From NCBI RefSeq assembly GCF_910592395.1, contig NC_088311.1, positions 23,346,646 to 23,410,645 of the forward strand: DNA of 64,000 bases, in the 5' to 3' direction. Positions 29,701 to 41,700 of the stretch are shown in pieces (the first letter of the stretch is position 1; each line of letters opens with the position of its first letter). This stretch comes from Lineus longissimus (lineage: Eukaryota; Nemertea; Pilidiophora; Heteronemertea; Lineidae). A program made the translations under genes and the position numbers. Under the pieces are notes generated by a model, which saw nothing but the letters and a program-made list of their open reading frames with translations, searched no databases and had not been told where the DNA came from.

Positions 29701-32700
29701 CCGGACCTAGTGGCATTATGAGGTCGCGAGCAGGTACCACTCTTAAGGAAATAGAAACAAAAATGACGAAAAGGATACAGAAACGATTGCTGTAAAAGAA
29801 ATCTCTCTCCATATTTAATTTCATTTTGAGTTCGCTTTCAAACCAATATCTATGCCCCCGATTCCGTTTATGTCTGATGTCAATTCGTAGCTTTTGATTT
29901 CGTGTTCGACTGATGCCCCGAGATACGATACTGTAGGGGCTCAGCTCTCTATTTCTTTGATCAAATTAACGTTGTTAGCTTTGAAATTAAAATACCACAG
30001 GAAGGTAGATGTGCCGATGGCAGATGGTAAGATTAATTATGAAGCCATGCGTTCGCAGCATTAGCTATATAAGGCTAAAGTAAATGTTAAAGATTAACCG
30101 TAGGCAAGGAATGTAAGACCGTCAGTGCTGCTGTTGAAATTTCGAAATATTTCAAATCAGACCATGAATTATGTATACAGTGTGCAACTGATTTAAAAAA
30201 AACAAAAAACCAACCCCTCACATGGCCGACCATGTGGCATGGCGAAGAATTCCGAGGAGAAAGTGAATACAAAAGAAACGTTGATAATTATATTTGATCA
30301 CCCAACACCTGTCACTTTAAGATTCCCCCCAGAGTCTTCTTGTGAAAATGCAAAATTACAAAAAGAAGCGGGTTTTGTGTCAAGAAACACTCTAAACGTC
30401 TAACCGTAGGCTTTCGGTGCAGTTCAAAGGACAAACCCATTGATGCAACTTTAGTGTCAGTTAAAGAAGCGGCGAAAAGAAGAACCTTAGTACCCGGTTT
30501 CGCCCTAAGACAAAGAAAGTTTCCCGACTTACGAAGAATTCTGTGGGATGTCTGCCTCATCATGATAGCATTAACCACTTTTGAGAGAACAAAAGGTAAA
30601 TTCCAAGACAAAGGGCAATTAAAACGAAGAAAAGGGGGCCGGGACATTAAAGACTGCCAACGGCAAACAAGATACAGCCATGTCCTCAGAACGTTGCGCG
30701 TATTATCGCCAATTCTTTATTGCAATTAGCGTCTGACGGTTGATATTATTCTCAGTCAATGAGGGGATTATCGATGAACGGATCAGCATAAGCCGGCATG
30801 TCTGGTTTAATGGAAAATAATCTTCGTTTTTTTCACGGATGGACAGCTGCAGTGACGCCGTCACTGATTATAATCCTGACCAGAGTGCGCCTCCGTGCAG
30901 CGATCACCTCTTTGTGGATCGAAACAGTGTCAATGCGTTGCGCGGAGGCGAGGACAGCATCATTAAGTGACACCGATGGACTGCTGGTCATAAATGTTCA
31001 CTGATCAAGTGACGGATGCCATGCAGACTCAAGCTCCCACAATGCCAGTAGTGTATCCGTATTGGGAAGTATTTACCAACCACATTTTCTTAGTCAATGA
31101 AGTCTCCCGCCTGCAGCTGGTGAACGCTCACTGCTTCCAAGTGATCGGATGTTGCCTGATTGACTCGGTACATGGGTCAATAATTCTCATTCCTTCCTGT
31201 TGATTAAATAACCACCATTCGCGTCAATTGGGACCATATGCAAGGCTAAATTGCTGTAATTAAGACTATTTGGCCGCAAGGATACTGAGGAAACTGACAC
31301 GGATCTCCAGGGAGGTGTGTAGCAAGGTTTAAGGGCGTCAACACAAGTCTTGTTGTGCTGGCCCGAAGCGGAAGGGAAATTCTTCGTCTGGGGAAAACAC
31401 GTGGAATAAGTAATTATATTGTGAAATCACCTTATTACTAAGGCTTACTCGCAAAACTTCAATAAACGTTTTTACAAATCCGTATTATTGTGTTACTGCA
31501 AGTGGTGGCGTACGGTGGCAAGCAGGGGAATTATTCTCCTGGCCTGGTGAATCCTAAGCCCAAATTGTCCTTTTAAATACAATGACCGAGCAGCTCCTCT
31601 CCTAAAAAAACAATCTTGCCCGTAGCCAGGAGGATGATATCTTCCTACCCAATCAATCGTGGATAGCCACTTAAGACCGCTTCAATTGTTGGGACTGTTC
31701 TCCTAATTCAACGCCTTAGAAACCTGTTGGCAATGGTTTAAACAGATGAGATAAATATTGCAGAGTAAACAAAAGGCGAATACCAAAACTCTTAATTGAC
31801 AAAGATTGGGGTTTCTCAGCACTGTCCTAAATGTCCATTTAGCGTCAATTTTGGCTGATAATGAGTCCCTTCTGCTAGTAACTCTCTGTTACCATTGACT
31901 TAAATCGGCGTAAGAACTCTGTTAAACCAGAAGTAGCTCATAAAGAGACCTTAGGCATGTCAGGTAAATCAGGATAAATCCTCATTCTCCTTCTTACGTG
32001 AAATGACTTCTTTACTAGTTCGTTTACCAATACATTTCCATCGGGCTCTTATACAGGCTTGAAAAGGAGTACCTACAATGTATTTCTTAACAGTTTCCTA
32101 AAAACAGTAGTCAGAAAAAGTGCACCTCTGCTTGATTGATTAATTAAATTAAATAATTCACATTCGCGGAAGCAAAAAGAAATGTTTGAGATACATTCAC
32201 CGAATCATTTTGATTTTATTCAACCTCCTGTTGATTGCTTAACCCACGCCACGCTAACGGTAAGAATAATGATGACGTCACGTTCCTTTTTCCCCACCCT
32301 CAGGACATACCATTATGTCAGCTTTTATCCAAATTCTTAACCTAAGAGGACGGAAAAAACTCTCTAGAATATGATATTGCCTGGCTAATCTTATTAACCA
32401 CACTTGTGATGTGCCTAATTCTTAAGTAATGGATCAAATTCCCCCACACAAAACCTATATCATACGACGAAATGACAAGGAGATACGCTCGTGGCATTTG
32501 GGTTAACGACTTCTCGCTTTTTCCAACGTCTTTGAACGACTTGCTTAAAGCAAACTTATGTATTTTTGGTCGACGGTATTTCAAGGATTGGCTCTCTGTG
32601 CTTTCTAGCATATTATCTGACGTATTAGCTTCATTCCACTGCATTCACTTAGTTAACAGATTTTGAAGTATTTCTGACTGAGATATCAACGACCTGGGGG

Positions 32701-35700
32701 TTAGTGGTATATACGGTTTAATGCAGCACCTCAGGACATAAATTGAAATGTGAGAAAAACACGTTTAGTTGAAATTAAATTTCGATACTCGGAGTTTGAA
32801 TTATTGCAACGGCCCAATCCGAAAAGAAGGAATATGCAAACACATTGGAATTCGAACTATGAACTCATGGGTGCGAGCAAAACAGGTCATTTTACCCAGC
32901 TGATATCAGAGTCCAGAACATAAGCCTTCGTACGATTATCACCGACAAGACCATTTGTTTTTACTGGTTATCGCCTTCGAATATGCTCTAAGGCAACTGA
33001 ATTCCCGTAGCCTCTAAGCGCCTTCAACGGTGTGCTAAGAATAAAAAGAGCACCCTGCAAAATCTGTCAAGTCAAGATCTGTATGTATCAAATCCAGACG
33101 AGTTGATATTTATCGACCGTGAGATGGCTTAATTGGAAATGCTACCCGTTTTTACCTGAACAGTTAGTATTGGTTTGCCTCGGCTCGTTACTAATTACCT
33201 CGATGAAGAAGACCCACTTAGCTCAGAGCCTCATTACTTCTAGGAATGTTTAATTCGTAATCAATTGGAATCCTAATGAGTTGGCGGCAGACAGAGAAAC
33301 GCAAGTCACGATATGTGAATCCTTTTGCTGTACAGACGAAATGTATATTATTGTTCTGTGGACGTTCCTTATTATAATTCGGAGTAAAATGTTTGTCCTT
33401 TTCATCAAAGTAGCCGGGACACCGTTGATATAACCTTATTTACTAAATTATTCCCACTTGCCATGGACACCATTGCATGGACACTGAAATATGGCATCCT
33501 ATTTCATATGGGAAATCATTCGGCGTCACCAATCGACAGCGGTATTTTGCTGAATTCAACAACTATTATATATTTCTTGAATTACAAACAAATTATAAGC
33601 ATGGGTACAATCTGCCGGCATTGTGCGTATTATCAAGTATGGATTACTCTATACTTGGTATTATCCATTCGTGACGTTCACCGCCAGCAACTCGGCAAAA
33701 GGAGTAGCCTATTGAATGCCATTACTGAAGGCGTATACCCACGAATAAAACAGACCACTGAATGCTGTTTTAATGAAGGGGTACACCCATGAGTTAAAAA
33801 GCTGTGTTGGATTCGGCAGAACAGAGCTCCCTTCCAAGACGCAACAGAACCGGCTATCGTCTACACTGTAGGTCAAGTTTGTTTATTATCATGTCACCCA
33901 TAATGAGAGGGCCAGCCAGCTTTGGCTTACTCCTAAACTCCTATTTTCTAATGCCAGGTACCTGGCGAGAAGGCAGTTTGTATTACCTGGCGGCTAACCA
34001 ACCGGAGGCATCGAAAAGAGGTTACCAGCGGGCCCTGAACCTTCCACCTTCCGTTCACAAGGCGGACGCCTTAACCACTCGGCCATCGAAAGCTGATGAG
34101 GTCGACTATTTTGTCAGAAAAACACTGATAACTGATTTTGTGGGGTCACATTTTTTATACACCGAGACCAAAATTAGTAAACTATCACACGAAGTATCAT
34201 GTTCTCTTTACTCCTGAAACACATCTCGGACGTAGACCCTTGACCACCACCCTTGTTGAGAAAGATAGAAGTCAATTCCCACTCGTTTCTCAAGTGAAAG
34301 AAGTTCTTGGCTTTAACATAGTGCAAGAACCTAGAAAGCGATATATTCAGCAGAACAACGGTATTGATACCTCTTTGTTCATGAGACTGCCCTCTGGACA
34401 TGTGCTTATGTGGGAGCTCGCTGGAGAAAGCAAGACATTGTGGTTTATCCAAGCGCAACGCCCCTCAGCCACAAAATCCCTTCCTCTTGTCTAGTTTTTA
34501 TCGTGTAGTTAAGTTTCAATTTCCTTGGATTTTTTTTAAACCAAGAAGAAGTCTCAGATCAGCTCTAAATTTCCGATTGCTGGCTAAATACAAAAAGAAA
34601 TTTACGGCGTTGTTTACTATGTCGAATTCAACAATTATTTCATTTGAAAGATCCCGTCTGCTTGGGTCGGTGAGAATGATATGATCTAAGCAACAATGCC
34701 AAGCTATGAAATCCACAACATAGGGCGAGAGAAGGATCAGAACAGACGTCGCTATGACAATAAGCATTATAGCCATTGACCTCTCCTGTTGTTGCCGTGT
34801 TTTTAAACCGCCAACAGCCTTGTCTTTTATTTCGGAATTGTACCTCTTTAGACGGAAGATGATGCTTAGATTTAGGAGAAAAAGTAGACCAAGTGGAAGG
34901 AAATAGTCGAAAACCAAGGTAACTATTTCATGTCCCAAAGTATACCAAGCAAAATAATGCGGAAGGACACAAAGAGAGTACGAACCGCCGCCATCTTGTA
35001 CAGCTGACCGGAAACCATTCGGGAAATATATCAATACATGCAAAACGATATTGACGGCCAATAGAATTTTAGCTCTCCTCATTGTACACCACAGAGCTGC
35101 CTTTAGGGGATAGGTGACAGCAATGAATCTATCGATTGCAATGATGATAACCTGCCAAAGTGATATATTAAAAACAATGTAGAGTAGTAGGTAAAAGACC
35201 TGACAGTTTATTTCTCCGACGATGCGGAAATCAAGAAAATCTGGCCTTAAACTGAAAATCAATTTTGGCAGAGGCCACAGGATTAATGCAAAGGTGTCTG
35301 AAACTGCTAGGATTTTTAAGTAGAAGCACATGACGTTATTTCTATTCGAGGGCAGGCGCATGACTAGATACGTCAAGGTGTTGCCACTGATTCCGACAAT
35401 AAAGAGAACGGGTAAGATGGTGCGCTGCATCATGGCAACGATATGACTGTATCGTGACGGAACCTCGAGAAAATCCGAAGTCGAAATCATGTTAACGGCC
35501 AAAACGTCGCTCTTTTTCCAATTCTGGCCCCAGATCAAGATTTGTGTTCGGCGATTTCTTCCTGGACTGTATTTGTAATCGCAGATGTTGATGTTCTTGT
35601 TTGTCACCGATTCAGAATCGTTTTCACAAATACCGGAAAGACTCCAAGGGGTTTCTTCGTCGTCTGTTTCGTCCCACACTGTTACCATTGACAAACATTC

Positions 35701-38700
35701 TGATTACATGATTACATGATTCTGATATTGGCTTTAGTTTAATCACTGTACTCCCAGGAATTTCTGTCTACAGTTGCGAGAATCGTTTTATAACTTCACA
35801 ACAGTTTGAAATAACGTTTTTTCGAAAACGTCGAATCGTTTCTGACACAGCAAGTCTGCCCTGGAAGCCCACTCCCAGCCAACATCCATTCGCCATTCAT
35901 AGGCTACTTGTATGTGCGGTATGAAGTTACAATGAAGTTAAAGCGAACAAAGGCAAGGTGAGTGGGAGAAACGTAACGCTGGGTTTTGTGGCAGAAAATT
36001 TCAAAAGTTAACAATGAGTGTATCATATTTTGAACCGGCCACACGACACCATAACTACTGAATAACACTTGAATCTAAGGCAACTGAGCAATTTTTTTTC
36101 ATTTCGCATTTTTTGGAAAACGTATGCATGGGAGTACACTATGTGTATGTGTATTACAGGCTGCAATTATTGGCATGTTAGTGTGTATTCGTTAATTTTC
36201 CGCACATCACAGTTGCATGACGAAATACGTAGATTTGACACGGATACGCATACGGAGCGGTTTTTTATTTCCCGAACCTCGAAAATACCATATCATTGAG
36301 ACGCCGCAGAGAAGCCCATTTCATTGCAACAGCGATTTTCATTGCAGCTGATGTGAGCAATAAAATATCGCTAGACTGCGGGAGAAATGATAATAGAGCG
36401 TTTTTATATAGTTGCCTGTGATTATGTAAGGATTATGGATTTAAGGTGTTATTTTATCATCACAATTATAATGGTGCCTTCCACAATTCTAATGGTGCCT
36501 TATTTAATGAGCCAGACAAGCCGGGCTCCTTAAATATGAACCGTTAACTAGTGTGGAAGTGTTCGAATTTGAATATGTTGCTTTCATTTCTTTGGATTAA
36601 TCGCCATAGACGAGGGCTCAGCAAGAAGACCTCGCAAGTCAGCCCTAAACTTAGCATTGCTGGCTAAATAGAGAAAGAAATTTATCGCGTTGTTTACTAT
36701 TGCTATTTCTACCACTATTTCAAAGGTAAAATTACGTAGGCCTGGTTTTGATACCATAACATGACCGAGAAAGCATTGCCATACAATGAAATCCACAACA
36801 TATGGCATTATTAGGACTAGCAAAGACGACGCCACGACAACAAGCATGATAGCCATTGACCTTTCCTGCTTTTGACGTGTGTTGGAACCGCCGAAAGCCT
36901 TGTCTTTAATTTCGGCATTATACCGCTTCAGACGAAAGATAATAGCCAGATTAAGGAGAAACAGTGCTCCAAGAGGAACAAAAACGTCAATTGCACAGTT
37001 GATAATTTCATGTGCCAATTCAAACCAAAACAAATAATCTGGAAAAAGACAACGAATGTACGAACCGCCACCATCAAGGTCAGCTGACCGGAACACATTC
37101 GGAAAATAAACCAACACGTGCAAAATGATGTTACCAATCAATTGAATTCGAGCTCTCTTCATCGTACACCACAGCGCCGCCTTTAGGGGAAATGTAACCA
37201 CAATGAATCTATCAATAGCAATAATGAGTATCTGCCAAATGGAGATATTGTAAACAAGAAAGACCCAGAAGTAAAAAACTTGACAATTTACCTCTCCGCC
37301 GATACGATGATTAAGCAAATCTGGTCTTAAATTTATAATCAACTTAGGCAAAGGCCACAAAATTAAGGAAAACGTGTCCGAAACTGCAAGAATTGTGAGA
37401 TAATAGCTCATCACGTTGTTTCGGTTTTTAGGCAGACGCATCACGAGAAAGGTCAAGACGTTTCCAATGATTCCGACGGTTATGATAGGTGGAAAGACAA
37501 TTCGCTCCACAATGGTCAAGTAATGGCCGTAAGAGGCGGCGACTCGGACAAATTCGGTCACCGTTGTGTTGAGAACAAAACTCATCATGGCTCCCACGAT
37601 TTAAGTAATGGCTATATAAACATGGCTCTTGTCCTATTCTCAGAAACAAGCCTCTAAAAATGCAGGGACCAGGCTGTCCTTAGCCGGCTATGCCTTCGGA
37701 ATCTTTACAGCCACCGTGGGTCTTACAACTGCTGCCGAGTTCGAAGCCACGTTGCTCAACCAGGAGCTCTGTCCCGCCTATCCATTGCTGTCCTATGTCC
37801 GAGTTTATGCTATACGAAATCAAAACGACGTGACGAAGGCAAAAGATGGAAATGTGACGCCAGAGTTAAGGTTGTAGTTGTAGCCAACTTCAAAGGGGTA
37901 TATAACAATAACTGTGTTCGGAAAATGCTACGATACAGTGTAGATTTTATTACATCCTATATTATCGTCTACTGAAACCGCGTTTTTTCTCAAATCTTTA
38001 TAATGGAACTCTTTGGTTTTACTGTTTATAAACGGACTTCTTGGTAAAGCAATTATGTGACGGGAATCGAACCCGAACTGAGCTCTCGCATATGGCACTC
38101 TCACCAACATCCTGGGACAAAACAGCGCTCGTCACTGAGTCCCATACCCTTAACCAGCTCCCGCAGATCGATCATCAATCAAGTATAAGGAAGCATGAAG
38201 GCATAGGCCCATCGATGGTTTTCTGGTTATCTTACTGGTAGGCAACAACGGTTCCAGGGATGCTGACCTGACCCAAATACACAGTGCATGTTGTTTAGAA
38301 GAATGATATCCTGATCCTGAGGTTGGCACTATCAATCAGGCCGTCATTCAATTACTTTGTGTCGAGCAATTTGATTGGCAACCCGCTTATGATGGTGCGT
38401 CCGACGGACTTCCTGGCCCTTTGTGTCGGCGGTGAAAGGAGGAGACTTTAGGACTGATATTCGTCGCCGATATGTCGGCATGTCTTATGGCGGCTGTGTT
38501 GCTTGTCTGCACTGCGTTATAAGAAATATCAGTCAATGATATATCGATATAAGGCCCTTTCTAAGTCATGCTCAAACATTGCAAATTGCCGAGAAATGAT
38601 TATTCGCAAAACGAAACAAATCCGAAAAAACTAGTGGAGATTCATTAAGCCGAAGGCTCCTTTAAAGCAAGAAGACCTCGCAAGTCAGCCCTAAACTTAG

Positions 38701-41700
38701 CATTGCTGGCTAAATAGAGAAAGAAATTTATTGCGTTGTTTACTATTGCTATTTCAATCACTATTTCAAAAGTAAAATTACGTAGGTCTGGTTTTGAGAC
38801 CATAACATGACCGAGAAAGCATTGCCATACTATGAAATCCACAAAATATGGCATTAATAGGACTAGCAAAGACGACGCCACGACAACAAGCATGATAGCC
38901 ATTGACCTTTCCTGCTTTTGACGTGTTTTGGAACCGCCGAAAGCCTTGTCCTTAATTTCGGCATTATATCGCTTCAGACGAAAGATAATAGCCAGGTTAA
39001 GGAGAAACAATGATCCAAGAGGAACAAAATTGTCAACGGTACAGGTGATTATTTCATGTCCCAACTCAAACCAAGACAAATAATGAGGGAACAGACAAAG
39101 AGAGTACGAACCGCCGCCATCTTGGTCAGCTGACCGGAACACATTCGGAAAATAAACCAACACGTGCAAAATGATGTTACCAACCAATTGAATTCGAGCT
39201 CTCTTCATCGTACACCACAGCGCCGCCTTTAGGGGAAATGTAACCACAATGAATCTATCAATAGCAATAATGAGTATCTGCCAAATGGAGATATTGTAAA
39301 CAACAAACACCCAGAAGTAAAAAACTTGACAATTTACCTCTCCGCCGATACGATGATTAAGCAAATCTGGTCTTAAATTTATAATCAATTTCGGCAAAGG
39401 CCACAAAATTAAGGAAAACGTGTCCGAAACTGCAAGAATTGTTAGATAATAGCTCATCACGTTGTTTCGGTTTTTAGGCAGACGCATCACGAGATAGGTC
39501 AAGACGTTTCCAATGATTCCGACGGTTATGATAGGTGGAAAGACAATTCGCTCCACAATGGTCAAGTAATGGCTGTAAGAGGCGGCGACTCGGACAAATT
39601 CGGTCACCGTTGTGTTGAGAACAAAATTCATCATGGTTCCCACGATTTAAGTAATGGCTATATAAACATGGCTCTTGTCCTATTCTCAGAAACAAGCCTC
39701 TAAAAATGCAGGGACCAGGCTGTCCTTAGCCGACTATGTCTTCGGAATCTTTACAGCCACCGTGGGTCTTACAACTGCTGCCGAGTTCGAAGCCACGTTG
39801 CACAACCAGGAGCTCTGTCCCGCCTATCCATTGCTGTCCTATGTCCGAGTTTATGCTATACGAAATCAAAACGACGTGACGAAGGCAAAAGATGGAAATG
39901 TGACGCCAGAGTTAAGGTTGTAGTTGCAGCCAACTTCAAAGGAGTATATAACAATAACTGTGTTCGGAAAATGCTACGATACAATGTAGATTTTATTACA
40001 TCCTACATTATCGTCAACTGAAACCGCGTTTTTCTCAAATCTTTATAATGGAACTCTTTGGTTTTACTGTTTATAAACGGAGTTCTTGGTAAAGCAATTA
40101 TGTGACGGGAATCGAACCCGAACTGAGCTCTTGCATATGGCACCCTCGCCAACATCCTGGGACAAAACAGCGCTCGTCACTGAGTCCCATACCCTTAACC
40201 AGCTCCCGCAGATCGATCATCCATCAAGTATAAGGAAGCATGAAGGCATAGGCCCATCGATGGTTTTCTGGTTATCTTACTGGTAGGCAACAACGGTTCC
40301 AGGGATGCTGACCTGACCCAAATACACAGTGCATGTTGTTTAGAAGAATGGTATCCTGATCCTGAGGTTGGCACTATCAATCAGGCCGTCATTCAATTAC
40401 TTTGTGTCGAGCAATTTGATTGGCAACCCGCTTATGATGGTGCGTCCGACGGATTTCCTGGCCCTTTGTGTCGGCGGTGAAAGGAGGAGACTTTAGGACT
40501 GATATTCGTCGCCGATATGTCGGCATGTCTTATGGCGGCTGTGTTGCTTGTCTGCAGTGCGTTATAAGAAATATCAGTCAATGATATATCGATATAAGGC
40601 CCTTTCTAAGTCATGCTCAAACATTGCAAATTGCCGAGAAATGATTATTCGCAAAACGAAACAAATCCGAAAAAACTAGTGGAGATTCATTAAGCCGAAG
40701 GCTCCTTTAAAGCAAGAAGACCTCGCAAGTCAGCCCTAAACTTAGCATTGCTGGCTAAATAGAGAAAGAAATTTATTGCGTTGTTTACTATTGCTATTTC
40801 AATCACTATTTCAAAAGTAAAATTACGTAGGTCTGGTTTTGAGACCATAACATGACCGAGAAAGCATTGCCATACTATGAAATCCACAAAATATGGCATT
40901 AATAGGACTAGCAAAGACGACGCCACGACAACAAGCATGATAGCCATTGACCTTTCCTGCTTTTGACGTGTTTTGGAACCGCCGAAAGCCTTGTCCTTAA
41001 TTTCGGCATTATATCGCTTCAGACGAAAGATAATAGCCAGGTTAAGGAGAAACAATGATCCAAGAGGAACAAAATTGTCAACGGTACAGGTGATTATTTC
41101 ATGACCCAACTCAAACCAAGACAAATAATGAGGGAACAGACAAAGAGAGTACGAACCGCCGCCATCTTGGTCAGCTGACCGGAACACATTCGGAAAATAA
41201 ACCAACACGTGCAAAATGATGTTCCCAACCAATTGAATTCGAGCTCTCTTCATTGTACACCACAGCGCCGCCTTTAGGGGAAATGTAACCACAATGAATC
41301 TATCAATAGCAATAATGAGTATCTGCCAAATGGAGATATTGTAAACAAGAAAGACCCAGAAGTAAAAAACTTGACAATTTACCTCTCCGCCTATACGATG
41401 ATTAAGCAAATCTGGTCTTAAATTTATAATCAACTTAGGCAAAGGCCACAAAATTAAGGAAAACGTGTCCGAAACTGCAAGAATTGTTAGATAATAGCTC
41501 ATCACGTTGTTTCGGTTTTTAGGCAGACGCATCACGAGAAAGGTCAAGACGTTTCCAATGATTCCAACGGTTATGATAGGTGGAAAGACAATTCGCTCCA
41601 CAATGGTCAAGTAATGGCCGTAAGAGGCGGCGACTCGGACAAATTCGGTCACCGTTGTGTTGAGAACAAAATTCATCATGGCTCCCGCGATTTAAGTAAT

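Larger units (their letters stand above)
37589..38644. repeat. Array spacer 1, duplicated with the receptor genes
   Basis: The roughly 1.05-kb spacer is nearly identical to 39635-40689 and 41680-42724. It holds, in order, a TATA-like word about 28 nt 5' of the copy B start, a conserved open stretch without ATG, a tRNA-like element (38055-38166, minus) and a dispersed-repeat fragment (38402-38455). The conserved stretch encodes 82 codons on the plus strand but opens with TTG, so I do not call it a gene. Confidence 0.85.

Noticed and set aside
30312-30729. Overlapping open frames on both strands near 30.3-30.7 kb
   Set aside because: Each is the shadow of the other; neither shows a conserved motif.
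33118-33170. tRNA-like start (GATGGCTTAATTGG) near 33.1 kb
   Set aside because: No B-box or T-arm within a reasonable distance.
37629-37877. 82-codon plus-strand open frame conserved in the array spacers (also near 39675, 41720 and 43755)
   Set aside because: It begins with TTG and has no ATG; its conservation is explained by duplication of the whole unit. The fourth copy loses about 20 codons in frame, which is suggestive but not enough.
38041-38241. 66-codon open frame in the spacers
   Set aside because: It runs through the tRNA-like element and starts at TTG; shared only because the spacer is duplicated.
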